Source of the DNA: Khoudiadiopia massiliensis
Lineage (GTDB): Bacteria; Bacillota; Clostridia; Tissierellales; Peptoniphilaceae
Length of the DNA: 64,000 nt
Assembly: GCA_900290095.1 (NCBI GenBank)
Contig: OKQS01000004.1
Coordinates: 55,166-119,165, forward strand
Direction of reading: 5' to 3'
The notes below the pieces were generated by a model. It ran no database searches. It was not told where the DNA came from and saw only the letters and a list, made by a program, of their open reading frames with translations. How positions within the stretch are numbered: position 1 is the stretch's first letter; the number at the start of each line of letters is the position of its first letter. Shown here in pieces: positions 56,461 through 64,000 of this stretch. The position numbers and the translations under genes are program-made.

Positions 56461-57651
56461 TTAAGCCTTCTCAACCAAAGTTGCACAACCCATGCCGCCG
56501 CCAATGCAGAGTGTTGCCAGACCTTTCTTGGCATCCTGGCGCTTGAGCATTTCATGAATCAGGGTTACAAGGATTCTACAGCCTGATGCACCGACCGGAT
56601 GTCCAAGAGCTATGGCGCCGCCGTTTACGTTAACTTTGTTTATATCGAAGCCCAAGTCCTTAACTACGGCTACTGACTGAGTTGCGAAAGCCTCATTGGC
56701 TTCTATCAGGTCAAGATCCTCAACCTTGAAGTCCAACATCTTCATAAGCTTCCTGGTTGCAGCTATCGGTCCTATGCCCATAATGTCAGGCCTTACACCT
56801 GCCAAGGTGCCGCCTTGCCATACAACCTGAGCCTTTACTCCCAATTCCTTGGCTTTCTTCTCACTGATGAGAACAACACATGCAGCTCCGTCGTTAATTC
56901 CTGATGAGTTTGCTGCTGTTACAATACCGTCTTTAATGAAAGCCGGCCTGAGTTTTGCAAGAGCTTCTGCTGTCTGTCCGTAGCGAACTCCCTCGTCCTG
57001 GTCAAATATTTCAACCTGGCCCTTTTTCTTGGGGACCTCTACAGGAACAATTTCATCCTTGAAGCGACCGCTCTTCTGTGCCTCTTCGGCCCTGTTCTGG
57101 CTCTGAGCTGCGAACTCGTCCAGTTCTTCGCGTGTTAGATTATATTCTTTTGCAACGTTCTCCGCTGTTACGCCCATGTGATAGTCGCCAAACACATCCC
57201 AAAGTGCATCATTGACCATACAGTCAACCAATTCGCCATTATTCATGCGGTATCCGAAACGAGCTTTTTTCAGAGCATATGGGGCCAATGACATGTTCTC
57301 GGTTCCGCCGGCAACAACTATGTCAGCCTCTCCGCGTTCAATTAAGCGTGCTCCGGTGTTTACAGCTTCAAGTCCGGATCCGCAAACCACATTCAAAGTA
57401 AGAGCAGGTGTTGTGTAAGGAATTCCTGCATTCATTGATGCCTGACGAGCAACGTTCTGACCCTGTCCTGCCTGAATTACGCAGCCCATATAAACCATAT
57501 CAACTTCTTCAGCAGGTACTCCACTTCTTTTAAGAGCTTCACGGATTACAATTTCACCTAATTTTGCAGCCGGGACTGTGCTCAGTCCGCCACCCATTTT
57601 TCCAACCGCTGTTCTGGTTGCACCGGCTATCAGTACCTTGTTTTCTCCCAT
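56461..57651 (-). CDS. thlA: Acetyl-CoA acetyltransferase (thiolase)
   Basis: Condenses two acetyl-CoA to acetoacetyl-CoA, the entry step to butyrate. 396 residues: nucleophilic cysteine in [29 protein letters not shown], the histidine in [11 protein letters not shown] and the final CIGGGMGCA. Behind a consensus promoter and Rex-like operator; a leader of about 140 nt precedes it. First gene of the butyryl-CoA operon. AGGAGG lies before the ATG. Confidence 0.96.
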   Translation of the reverse strand: MGENKVLIAGATRTAVGKMGGGLSTVPAAKLGEIVIREALKRSGVPAEEVDMVYMGCVIQAGQGQNVARQASMNAGIPYTTPALTLNVVCGSGLEAVNTGARLIERGEADIVVAGGTENMSLAPYALKKARFGYRMNNGELVDCMVNDALWDVFGDYHMGVTAENVAKEYNLTREELDEFAAQSQNRAEEAQKSGRFKDEIVPVEVPKKKGQVEIFDQDEGVRYGQTAEALAKLRPAFIKDGIVTAANSSGINDGAACVVLISEKKAKELGVKAQVVWQGGTLAGVRPDIMGIGPIAATRKLMKMLDFKVEDLDLIEANEAFATQSVAVVKDLGFDINKVNVNGGAIALGHPVGASGCRILVTLIHEMLKRQDAKKGLATLCIGGGMGCATLVEKA

Positions 57652-57772
57652 TTGATCCTCCTATTTACGCATATTTTTCTGTCCGCTTGTTAAACCGCTC
57701 CCTCAGCAATTTGATGAAGCGAATAACTTCAATTTGCACTCATTTTCTAAGTGTAAGTCCTCTTCCGATTGA

Positions 57773-57790
57773 TTGTTAAATAATTAGCAA
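57773..57790 (-). promoter_or_regulatory. Rex-type operator of the butyryl-CoA operon
   Basis: 18-bp near-palindrome TTGCTAA-TTAT-TTAACAA on the minus strand, one mismatch from the Rex consensus TTGTTAA-N4-TTAACAA. It lies about 5-22 nt past the predicted start point, where a bound repressor would block polymerase. In Clostridia Rex senses NADH/NAD+ and represses this operon. Confidence 0.7.
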
Positions 57791-57801
57791 TTACACTTCT
57801 A

Positions 57802-57829
57802 ATTATACCTTTTCTGCCTTTTCTGTCAA
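57802..57829 (-). promoter_or_regulatory. Consensus promoter of the thlA-crt-hbd-bcd-etfBA operon
   Basis: Perfect TTGACA (57829-57824), 16-bp spacer, perfect TATAAT (57807-57802) on the minus strand. The strongest promoter in the window; start predicted near 57795, leader about 140 nt. The leader includes a small hairpin with gaag arms near 57725-57735. Confidence 0.85.
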
Positions 57830-57903
57830 TATGTTTGCCCCTGAAAAATCCTGTAGAACTCCGATTTTAGACCTTTCCCCAAATCAATTATATGCAAAAA
57901 AAT

Positions 57904-57937
57904 AGCCCCTAAAACTTGAAATACTGTAAAAGGGGCT
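57904..57937 (-). terminator. Terminator after tRNA-Val
   Basis: Stem agcccct (57904-57910 with 57931-57937), extended by weaker a/t pairs, then a seven-base U-run on the minus strand. Ends the ribosomal rplKAJL/tRNA unit, just downstream of which the butyrate promoter begins. Confidence 0.8.
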
Positions 57938-57975
57938 GTTTACTTGATTAAATTAAATTTTAATGTAAGTAAAAG

Positions 57976-58049
57976 TGGAGAATCGGGGACTCGAACCCCG
58001 GACCTCCTCGATGTGAACGAGGCGCGCTAACCAACTGTGCCAATTCTCC
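57976..58049 (-). tRNA. tRNA-Val (anticodon CAC)
   Basis: 74-nt cloverleaf on the minus strand: acceptor GGAGAAT/ATTCTCC with discriminator A, D-arm with AGTTGGTTA loop, anticodon stem CCTCG/CGAGG enclosing TTCACAT (CAC), T-arm CGGGG/CCCCG with TTCGAGT. The 3' CCA is not encoded. The D-stem has an A-C mismatch (GCAC opposite GCGC). It stands alone, transcribed behind rplL. CAC reads GUG codons only. Confidence 0.93.
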
Positions 58050-58073
58050 GAAATGTAACTGAAGCTATTGAAA

Positions 58074-58100
58074 GAGGCTCCGAAAATCTTTCGGAACCTC
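58074..58100 (-). terminator. Terminator-like hairpin between rplL and tRNA-Val
   Basis: 12-bp stem with one mismatch (58074-58085 with 58089-58100), 3-nt loop, then TTTCAAT on the minus strand. The poor U-run suggests partial read-through to the tRNA. No separate tRNA promoter is evident. Confidence 0.6.
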
Positions 58101-58120
58101 TCAATGCTCGGTATAAAAGC

Positions 58121-58507
58121 TTACTTAACTTCGACTTCAGCGCCGGCTTCTTCAAGCTCAGCCTTAATCTTCTCAGCTTCATCCTTTGAAACCTTCTCTT
58201 TAACGGGCTTCGGTGCCTCGTCAACAAGAGCTTTAGCTTCTTTAAGTCCAAGGCCTGTGATGGTCTTAACAACTTTGATAACGTTGATTTTTCCCTGGCC
58301 CGGGTTTGTAAGGATAACGTCGAATTCTGTCTGCTCAGCTTCTGCTGCACCGGCTGCGCCGGCTGCTGCTACAGGAGCTGCTGCTGCTACAGGAGCTGCT
58401 GCAGAAACGCCAAATTCTTCTTCAAGAGCAGATACTAAATCCGCTAATTCCAAAACTGTCAATTCTTTTACTTGTTCAACCAAGTTTGTTACTTTTTCTG
58501 ATGCCAT
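58121..58507 (-). CDS. rplL: 50S ribosomal protein L7/L12
   Basis: 128-residue stalk protein that recruits translation GTPases. N-terminal dimer helix ([20 protein letters not shown]), an alanine-rich hinge ([17 protein letters not shown]) and the C-terminal domain ([20 protein letters not shown]). It is the last ribosomal gene here. In most bacteria rpoB and rpoC follow; in this window a tRNA, a terminator and the butyrate operon follow instead. Confidence 0.97.
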   Translation of the reverse strand: MASEKVTNLVEQVKELTVLELADLVSALEEEFGVSAAAPVAAAAPVAAAGAAGAAEAEQTEFDVILTNPGQGKINVIKVVKTITGLGLKEAKALVDEAPKPVKEKVSKDEAEKIKAELEEAGAEVEVK

Positions 58508-58596
58508 TTTAAATCCTCCTGAATATATTAATCAATATAAAATATCTTTTTTAATCTTGCCGCCCGGCCTAAATCGGGCAGCCCTCCAAAGCAAGC

Positions 58597-59136
58597 CTAG
58601 GCTGCTTCTCCGTCTTTCTTTTCTTTAACTGCGTTAAGCGCATAAACCAAGCTGGATAATGTAGCCTTGGAAACCTGTGCAAGGCCTGTGATCGGTCCCT
58701 GTAGAGCACGCAAGAGCATGCTGAGCAGGACATCTTTCGTTGGTAGCTTAGACAGGGCTATGACCTGTTCGCTTCCAATCACATTGCCATCCACTATACC
58801 GGCCTTGATTATGAGTTTCTCCTCATTATCTTTGGCATACTCCTCAACGATCTTTGGTCCCGACACCATGTCCTCTTTCGAGAATGCATAGGCATTAGGT
58901 CCTTCCAGAAACTCATCGAATCCTTCATAGCCCAAATCCTTAAGAGCGCGGCTAACCATGGTATTCTTATAAACCTTGTAATTAACGCCGGCTTCCCTGA
59001 ACTTCTGTCTCAGTTCGGTGATGTCTTGTACGTTGATACCCTTGTACTCAACCATAACCATAGACTTGGAGCTTTCAAGCTGCTCTTTTATCTCATCGAC
59101 AACTTGTTGCTTTTTAGCTAATGTCTGTTCCTTCAA
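58597..59136 (-). CDS. rplJ: 50S ribosomal protein L10
   Basis: 179-residue base of the L7/L12 stalk and, in many bacteria, the autogenous repressor of its own leader. Start is TTG at 59136 with GGAGGTGAG upstream, giving MKEQTLAKKQQVVDEIKEQL. Core stretches: VEYKGINVQDITELRQKFRE and LRALQGPITGLAQV. It lies directly behind an L10 leader with attenuator. Confidence 0.96.
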   Translation of the reverse strand: MKEQTLAKKQQVVDEIKEQLESSKSMVMVEYKGINVQDITELRQKFREAGVNYKVYKNTMVSRALKDLGYEGFDEFLEGPNAYAFSKEDMVSGPKIVEEYAKDNEEKLIIKAGIVDGNVIGSEQVIALSKLPTKDVLLSMLLRALQGPITGLAQVSKATLSSLVYALNAVKEKKDGEAA

Positions 59137-59151
59137 ATTTTCTCACCTCCC

Positions 59152-59263
59152 ACGGCTACACAAATTAAAAATTCCTCCACGCCGAGACATGGAGGAATGG
59201 AAAATCATATCATCCACCTCGACAGGAAATTAAGCATTCGCACCTGTGGTCTTCGGTAGCCGT
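59152..59263 (-). promoter_or_regulatory. Ribosomal L10 leader with attenuator hairpin
   Basis: Between rplA and rplJ. A long-range 8-bp stem (acggctac 59152-59159 with gtagccgt 59256-59263) closes a domain holding the kink-type CCGAAGACCACAGGTG segment of L10 leaders. Inside is a 9-bp hairpin (59171-59179 with 59190-59198) followed on the minus strand by TTTTTAATTT, a terminator. The known scheme: free L10 (with L12) binds the leader and favours termination. Confidence 0.85.
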
Positions 59264-59302
59264 ATAGAATATTATCAAATTTATTTATCAAATGCAAGCC
59301 GC

Positions 59303-60016
59303 TTAAGCCTGTGCCCTGCCAATTTCCATCAATGCAGTTGTTTCAAGCGGAATTCCGGGACCCATTGTATTGGCCACTGTAACAGATTTTAAATACTTGC
59401 CTTTTGATGAAGCCGGTTTGGCCTTTACTACAGCGCCGATAACTGTGCTGAGGTTGTCATAAAGCTGATCTTCAGTAAATGATATTTTACCTGCTAAAAC
59501 ATGAACCAGGTTCTGTTTATCGGTCCTATACTCGACCTTACCTGATTTAACTTCGCTTATGGCCTTTTTTACATCCATGGTTACTGTGCCGGCCTTGGGG
59601 TTAGGCATAAGTCCGCGTGGACCTAACACACGTCCCAACTTACCGATCTGTCCCATCATGTCCGGTGTAGCAATGGCTACATCGAAATCCAGCCAACCTT
59701 CGTTCTGAACTTTATCAACGAGTTCCTCGCCTACAAAGTCCGCTCCGGCTTCCTTAGCTTCTTCAGCCTTGGGCCCTTTTGCGAAAACAGCGACTCTGAC
59801 AGATTTTCCTGTTCCGTGTGGAAGGACTACTGTTCCTCTAACCTGCTGGTCAGCGTGCCTTGAGTCGACTCCCAATCTGAAGTGTAATTCCACGGTTTCA
59901 TCGAAATTTGCCGTATGGGTTTTTTTCAAAAGTTCAACGGCTTCTTTAAGACTATAACTTCCATGGCGGTCAACCAGTTTTGCCGCCTCTATATATTTTT
60001 TTCCTTTTTTACCCAT
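59303..60016 (-). CDS. rplA: 50S ribosomal protein L1
   Basis: 237-residue mobile L1-stalk protein. Stretches [40 protein letters not shown], and the [10 protein letters not shown] motif are all present. In some bacteria L1 represses rplKA translation via a site near rplK; no such site was identified here. It follows rplK by 41 nt. Confidence 0.97.
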   Translation of the reverse strand: MGKKGKKYIEAAKLVDRHGSYSLKEAVELLKKTHTANFDETVELHFRLGVDSRHADQQVRGTVVLPHGTGKSVRVAVFAKGPKAEEAKEAGADFVGEELVDKVQNEGWLDFDVAIATPDMMGQIGKLGRVLGPRGLMPNPKAGTVTMDVKKAISEVKSGKVEYRTDKQNLVHVLAGKISFTEDQLYDNLSTVIGAVVKAKPASSKGKYLKSVTVANTMGPGIPLETTALMEIGRAQA

Positions 60017-60057
60017 TTCTTCCTCCTTGTGGTACTAGCGGAAATTCCTCCCACTGA

Positions 60058-60483
60058 CTACTCTTCCACCGTGATTCCCATGGAACGGGCTGTTCCGGCT
60101 ATCATGCTCATTGCCGCTTCAAGTGAACCGGCGTTCAGATCGGGTTTCTTGATCTCAGCTATCTTCTTCAGCTGGTCTTTTGTGAGCTTTCCAACCTTAT
60201 TTTTATTGGGTTCACCCGATGCCTTGTCCAGGCCCAATTCTTTTTTGATAAGAACGGGTGCCGGCGGTGTCTTTGTTATAAAGGTGAAAGAACGATCCTG
60301 ATAAATTGTCATTACTACCGGGATTATCATACCGGGCTGATCAGCTGTCTTGGCATTGAAAGCTTTAACAAATTCCATTATGTTAACGCCATGGGGGCCA
60401 AGTGCTGTACCTACCGGTGGTGCAGGCGATGCTGCTCCGGCGGGAATTTGAAGTTTTACTATTGCACTTACTTGTTTAGCCAT
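60058..60483 (-). CDS. rplK: 50S ribosomal protein L11
   Basis: 141-residue GTPase-centre protein and factor needed for RelA-type stringent sensing. It shows [21 protein letters not shown], the proline-rich linker, and the C-terminal [20 protein letters not shown]. Of two consecutive ATGs the second (60483) is five bases from GGAGG and is used. Follows nusG by 90 nt. Confidence 0.97.
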   Translation of the reverse strand: MAKQVSAIVKLQIPAGAASPAPPVGTALGPHGVNIMEFVKAFNAKTADQPGMIIPVVMTIYQDRSFTFITKTPPAPVLIKKELGLDKASGEPNKNKVGKLTKDQLKKIAEIKKPDLNAGSLEAAMSMIAGTARSMGITVEE

Positions 60484-60573
60484 CATATCCTCCTAAGGAT
60501 GATGCTCGTGGTCTATGGGGTAAGCGCCCCCCTTCCACTAACATCTATTAATAAACATTTTTCTTTTCTTATA

Positions 60574-61167
60574 TCAGCTGACTTCTATGTCATCATAGGC
60601 AAGCTCAACTGACGTTTCTCTTCCGAACATTGTTATTAGCGCCTTCAAGGTCTCTTTCTCCCGGTTAACCTCTTCCACCTTTGCGGTAAAACCTGAGAAG
60701 GGTCCGAAGACAATATCAACAATATCCCCCACACTTACATTGATCTCCCTGCGATGGACCTGATCTCTCACCCCGAACTGAGCCACTTCGGTCGGTGTCA
60801 GCGGCACTGCCTGAGTACCTGTCCCAACAAAACCCGTGACCCCGTTTGTATTTCTTATTAAATACCATGATTGTGGGGTTACAATCATCTTTACCATCAC
60901 ATAACCGGGCAGGATCTTTCTCTCCTTGATCACTCTTTCGTTATTTTTAACTTCAGTGTATTTTTCAAGGGGTACTCTTACATCAAAAACATGGTCATCC
61001 TGATGATTCTCAATGATGTTCTTGATCTTATCTCTTACCTGGTTTTCATAGCCTGAGTATGTATGAATAACATACCAATTGGCATTCTCCGGAGACGGTT
61101 TCGAATCATCCGAGCCCTGCTCAGATGTCTCTAGAGGCTTTTTTTCTTCGAAATTATCCGGGACCAT
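60574..61167 (-). CDS. nusG: Transcription termination/antitermination protein NusG
   Basis: Binds RNA polymerase clamp through its NGN domain and couples to Rho or ribosome through KOW. 197 residues from the ATG at 61167 (GGAGG, 6 nt). An acidic, serine-rich leader of about 28 residues (VPDNFEEKKPLETSEQGSDD) precedes NGN (NWYVIHTYSGYENQVRDKI). KOW: VGDIVDIVFGPFSGFTAKV. Leader acidity is common in Clostridia. Confidence 0.96.
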   Translation of the reverse strand: MVPDNFEEKKPLETSEQGSDDSKPSPENANWYVIHTYSGYENQVRDKIKNIIENHQDDHVFDVRVPLEKYTEVKNNERVIKERKILPGYVMVKMIVTPQSWYLIRNTNGVTGFVGTGTQAVPLTPTEVAQFGVRDQVHRREINVSVGDIVDIVFGPFSGFTAKVEEVNREKETLKALITMFGRETSVELAYDDIEVS

Positions 61168-61184
61168 AAAAAACCTCCGTTCGA

Positions 61185-61370
61185 CTACAGTATCATACCG
61201 ATCAGCCATCCGAAAACAATATCTAAAGCCCAGCAAAACAGAGCCACTGCCAATGTTATTATAAGTGTGACTATCGTGTACTGAACCGCTTCAGAGGGAC
61301 TCGGCCACTGAATCTTTTTGTACTCCACCCGGGAGGCCTGTAAGCGTCCCATTTCTCTTTTTTCAGCCAT
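61185..61370 (-). CDS. secE: Preprotein translocase subunit SecE
   Basis: 61-residue single-span SecE: a short basic cytoplasmic part (VEYKKIQWPSPSEAVQYTI, with the conserved W-P) followed by one hydrophobic helix (VTLIITLAVALFCWALDIVF). It clamps the SecY halves. Between rpmG and nusG, the standard bacterial order. Confidence 0.95.
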   Translation of the reverse strand: MAEKREMGRLQASRVEYKKIQWPSPSEAVQYTIVTLIITLAVALFCWALDIVFGWLIGMIL

Positions 61371-61379
61371 GTCTGCTCC

Positions 61380-61529
61380 TTACTTTGTTTCCCTGTGCAA
61401 AGTGTGCTTTTTGCATACCGGACAATATTTGCGCAGCTCCAGGCGTCCTTCTACGTTTTTCTTGTTTTTGGTGGTATCGTAGTTTCTGTTTTTGCACTCT
61501 GTGCATGCTAATTTAACTTTCTCAGTCAT
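61380..61529 (-). CDS. rpmG: 50S ribosomal protein L33
   Basis: 49 residues, zinc-type: [20 protein letters not shown], then [14 protein letters not shown], so both CxxC pairs are kept. The ATG at 61529 follows AGGAGGAAATAC; an upstream in-frame extension has no ribosome site. First gene of the rpmG-secE-nusG-rplKAJL unit. Confidence 0.96.
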   Translation of the reverse strand: MTEKVKLACTECKNRNYDTTKNKKNVEGRLELRKYCPVCKKHTLHRETK

Positions 61530-61612
61530 GTATTTCCTCCTACTCCCAAAATTTATCGGCCGGCCTTTTCTGCGCATTCAAAAAAAACCGTTAACGGCCG
61601 ATACAGAACATC

Positions 61613-61641
61613 ATATTAGCACAGTTAAAAAATCATTGCAA
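61613..61641 (-). promoter_or_regulatory. Promoter of the rpmG-secE-nusG unit
   Basis: Minus strand TTGCAA (61641-61636), 17-bp spacer, TAATAT (61618-61613) preceded by TGC, an extended -10. The predicted leader is about 77 nt and contains a perfect 10-bp palindrome ccgttaacgg (61588-61597) followed on that strand by eight T. Confidence 0.8.
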
Positions 61642-61801
61642 GAAAAAAATGAGATAAACGGCTATTTTGACAGCTTTTATCCCTTAATATATCTCCAAAT
61701 CCTAAATTGAAATTAAATGAAGTAGAAAAACAAATAAAACACGATTTATAGGGGCAAAATGGGTTATTATATACGTCTAGAATGTCTGTGATTTTGATAA
61801 T

Positions 61802-61819
61802 TACGGATAAATCCGTAAC
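61802..61819 (+). promoter_or_regulatory. Palindromic site in front of the cation exporter
   Basis: Perfect inverted repeat ttacggat-aa-atccgtaa, 8-bp arms with 2-nt centre, ending 3 nt before the GGAG ribosome site. It could be an operator for a metal-responsive repressor or a hairpin next to the ribosome site; no regulator gene is adjacent. A GATAAT at 61796-61801 could be the -10. Confidence 0.5.
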
Positions 61820-61831
61820 CTGGAGTGTGTT

Positions 61832-62998
61832 ATGACAAATTTCTTGATAAAACGTTTTGTAAATACAGAAGCCGGCAAGGGGGAAGCCCGCAAGCAATAC
61901 GGCAACCTTTCCTCAATGGTAGGCATATTTGTAAATCTTTTTTTATCAATAGCCAAGATAGGCATGGGAATGCTTAGCGGATCCATAGCCATACTCGGTG
62001 ACGGTATCAATAACCTAGCCGATTCAGGCTCGGCCATCATATCTCTTGCCAGCTTTCATATTGCAGCCAAGCCGGCGGACAAGGACCACCCCTTCGGCCA
62101 TGCCAGATTTGAGTATATCAGCTCCAGCATTGTGGCCATATTCATTCTTTATTTTGCCATAAGCCTTTTTAAAAGCTCCATTGAAAAAATTATGAACCCG
62201 GACCAATTGACCGGAACTTTCCTAACTTATCTTGTACTCGTGATATCAATACTTGCCAAGTTTTGGTTGTACACATTTTACAAAAAAATCGGCAAGGCCA
62301 TTGATTCGGGCCTTATTCTGGCCAATGCCGATGACTCAATGGCTGATATACTGTCTACTTCTTCTATTTTATTGGCAACGATCATTTCGGCTCTGACCGG
62401 CAAAAACCTTGACGGATATATGGGAGTCCTCGTTTCTGTAATTGTTTTTAAATCAGGCTTCGATATTATGAGGACCACCTTTAACCACCTTATGGGGGCC
62501 CTGCCTGATCACAGAGATGTCAAACACATTGAAAACTACCTGCTCTCCTTTGACGGGGTTCTTGGTATCCACGACCTCATCATCCATGACTATGGTCCCG
62601 GCAGAACTTTTGTGACCGTACATATTGAGGTCGACGCCGATAAGAGCATACTTGAAAGCCATGCCCTGGTTGACCACATAGAAAGGCAGATAAAAGCTGA
62701 TGAAGGAATTTCATTAACAATTCATATGGACCCCTTGGAAATAAATGACCCCAAAACAAAGGAGCTTATGAAAAAAATTGACAGCCTTGTGAAGGCCCTA
62801 AATCCGGCATACTCAATTCACGATTTTCGAGTAGTTGATTCGGGAAAATATACCAATGTGGTTTTCGACGTCCTTATTCCCGCCGATGCCAAAGAAGACG
62901 ATGCCGATATTGAAGCAAGGATAAAAAATATTATCAAGGCCCTCCGGCCTGACCTGGTTCCGGTCATTGTAATTGATAGGGACTTTATAGATATGTAA
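61832..62998 (+). CDS. Cation diffusion facilitator transporter
   Basis: 388-residue metal/proton antiporter. Six membrane segments (about 30-220) then two stretches of cytoplasmic ferredoxin-like domain. The transport site reads GDGINNLADSG in the second segment (N-x3-D) and ANADDSMADIL in the fifth (D-x3-D), without the histidines of zinc exporters; this pattern is more like manganese exporters, an inference. The cytoplasmic metal loop KPADKDHPFGHARFEYIS is conserved. ATG has GGAG six bases before. Divergent from rpmG. Confidence 0.9.
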   Translation: MTNFLIKRFVNTEAGKGEARKQYGNLSSMVGIFVNLFLSIAKIGMGMLSGSIAILGDGINNLADSGSAIISLASFHIAAKPADKDHPFGHARFEYISSSIVAIFILYFAISLFKSSIEKIMNPDQLTGTFLTYLVLVISILAKFWLYTFYKKIGKAIDSGLILANADDSMADILSTSSILLATIISALTGKNLDGYMGVLVSVIVFKSGFDIMRTTFNHLMGALPDHRDVKHIENYLLSFDGVLGIHDLIIHDYGPGRTFVTVHIEVDADKSILESHALVDHIERQIKADEGISLTIHMDPLEINDPKTKELMKKIDSLVKALNPAYSIHDFRVVDSGKYTNVVFDVLIPADAKEDDADIEARIKNIIKALRPDLVPVIVIDRDFIDM

Positions 62999-63311
62999 TA
63001 ATCTTCAGCTGAATATATATTAAGACAGATAATGTAATCTAGAGATTTAATCTAGGCAGATATCTTTTGTATTTCCATGCTTTATTAAGATGTGGCTGGA
63101 ATTGAAGAGTGCTGCTTTTTCCCGAGCTTATATAAGCTATCAGGATATAGCAAACTCTTGAATTCCAATGATTCTTTCATTCTTTATATTTCTTATGTGT
63201 GCTATCCTTTATTTAGTAGAAATATCTAATTTTGGGAGCTTTTTTAAAGTAAGCGTATTGAAGAAGCCGACTATTTCGGGAAATTATTACTTGAAGATTA
63301 AGGAGGGAAAA
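62999..63311. other. Intergenic stretch with inverted repeats
   Basis: 313 nt without a convincing gene. It holds a 14-bp inverted repeat with one mismatch (63097-63110 with 63154-63167, arm tggaattgaagagt). Inside its 43-nt loop is a perfect 14-nt palindrome agcttatataagct (63125-63138). The pair could fold as a two-tier hairpin. An open frame from 63168 runs into the next gene but has no ribosome site. Confidence 0.5.
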
Positions 63312-63977
63312 ATGGACAAGATCCGTAAGGACAGAAAAACTGCTAAAACTTTATTGATTGTGACCGTCGTTATTTTCATACTCTTTTGTATGGTCACATC
63401 AATGACAAAGACTCCGGAAGGACAGAAAGAAAATCCGGTAATGGATGCTTTATCCTCGGTTTTTTTTATTTCCTTGACCGGCACTATTGTTTTTTATGTT
63501 AAGTCCTTTATGGACAGAAAGTATCTGACGGCTGAAGAAAAAGCAAGCATTTTATATGAGAAAGAGTCCAAGAGGGCTGAAAAAGAAGACCGAAAAAAAG
63601 CTGAAGAAGAAGCGAAAAAGCTTGCAATGGAAAAAGTCGAAGAGGAGCGGAAAAAGAAAGAATATAACATTGGAGAACGTGCAGACTTTCTGGCCAATAA
63701 ACAATTAAAAAAGGATGAGCTAGCAGAAATTAAAAGGCTGGAAAAAGAGAGAAAACAAGAGGCCATCGCTATGTCCCGGGAAGAAATAAAATGCCCGAAA
63801 TGCGGATCACATCAACTATCGGTCGATAAAAAGGGATATTCTTTAGGAAAAGGTGCTTTTGGAACAGTTCTTTTAGGTCCTATTGGTCTTGCGGCCGGTG
63901 GTATAGGAAAAAACAAAGTGAACATCACATGCTTAAACTGCGGTTACTCATGGGTAGCCGGAAGTCATAAAAAATAA
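63312..63977 (+). CDS. Membrane-anchored coiled-coil protein with a C-terminal zinc ribbon
   Basis: 221 residues from the ATG at 63312 (AAGGAGGG, 4 nt). Two hydrophobic segments (TLLIVTVVIFILFCMVTSMT; VFFISLTGTIVFYV), then a highly charged helix of Glu/Lys/Arg from about 80 to 155, then a zinc ribbon with CPKCGSHQ and CLNCGYSW. Between the cysteine pairs is a glycine-rich hydrophobic insert (GTVLLGPIGLAAGGIGK), seen in small zinc-ribbon proteins of Firmicutes and phages. Function unknown. The hydrophobic knuckle could insert in a membrane. Confidence 0.8.
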   Translation: MDKIRKDRKTAKTLLIVTVVIFILFCMVTSMTKTPEGQKENPVMDALSSVFFISLTGTIVFYVKSFMDRKYLTAEEKASILYEKESKRAEKEDRKKAEEEAKKLAMEKVEEERKKKEYNIGERADFLANKQLKKDELAEIKRLEKERKQEAIAMSREEIKCPKCGSHQLSVDKKGYSLGKGAFGTVLLGPIGLAAGGIGKNKVNITCLNCGYSWVAGSHKK

Positions 63978-64000
63978 AATAAAAATCCCCCTTCAGGTGG

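Noticed and set aside
63168..63311. N-terminal extension of the last protein (ATG at 63168)
   Set aside because: No ribosome site, AT-rich leader-like sequence; ATG at 63312 has AAGGAGGG.

Overview
This window looks like a chromosomal segment of a low-to-mid GC, anaerobic, butyrate-forming Gram-positive (Clostridia/Tissierellia-like; the genus cannot be fixed from sequence alone). Supporting this are the S10-spc-alpha ribosomal order with an ECF transporter module, zinc-type S14 and adenylate kinase, class III fructose bisphosphatase, CWB2 wall-binding repeats, a thl-crt-hbd-bcd-etfBA butyryl-CoA operon with a Rex-like operator, an L10 leader, and tRNA without encoded CCA. Almost everything reads on the minus strand, so the biological order runs from high to low coordinates. 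TTG start codons are common: seven genes are best read from TTG.

Layout by coordinate. 1-2.6 kb: truA start (partial) and ecfT-ecfA2-ecfA1. 2.6-4.1 kb: an L,D-transpeptidase with its own promoter. 4.1-18.9 kb: one long ribosomal operon, rpsJ to rplQ, with secY, adk, infA and rpoA; map is missing between adk and infA, and a roughly 280-nt highly folded leader precedes rpsJ. 19-21.2 kb: a secreted CWB2 surface protein. 21.2-24.6 kb: a polar amino-acid ABC transporter (receptor-permease fusion plus ATPase) in an operon with threonine aldolase. 24.8-26.7 kb (+): class III fbp. 26.8-36.7 kb: ctpA-like protease, uvrB, uvrA, gpsA, a zinc-dependent phospholipase C-like protein, an MFS transporter and tadA as one operon, ending in a terminator shared with fbp. 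36.8-37.4 kb (+): tdk.

37.4-39.3 kb is the only clearly accessory stretch. It holds a BRO-domain/serine-recombinase chimeric pseudogene, an orphan DUF3021-like membrane protein, a degenerate repeat array and an insertion-sequence-like end that touches the pyk stop codon. 39.3-48.7 kb is central metabolism and replication: pgi, deoC, cobB (Sir2), a zinc-ribbon protein, dnaE, pfkA and pyk. 48.7-51.0 kb carries a PAS-PP2C phosphatase and a THUMP RNA methyltransferase; 51.1-51.6 kb (+) is a GtrA protein.

51.7-57.8 kb is the complete crotonyl-CoA/butyryl-CoA module: thiolase, 3-hydroxybutyryl-CoA dehydrogenase, crotonase, butyryl-CoA dehydrogenase and EtfBA. It is driven by a consensus promoter with an 18-bp Rex-type operator just downstream, which ties butyrate synthesis to NADH/NAD+. 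Two strong hairpins flank hbd. 58.0-61.6 kb holds rpmG-secE-nusG-rplK-rplA-[L10 leader]-rplJ-rplL, then tRNA-Val(CAC). Here rplL is not followed by rpoB/rpoC, an unusual break. 61.8-64 kb (+): a cation diffusion facilitator with a palindrome in its leader, and a coiled-coil zinc-ribbon membrane protein.

I found no CRISPR array, defence island or clear new enzymatic system. The best leads are the folded S10 leader, the recombinase chimera with its flanking repeat debris, the broken rplL-rpoB linkage and the hairpins framing hbd.
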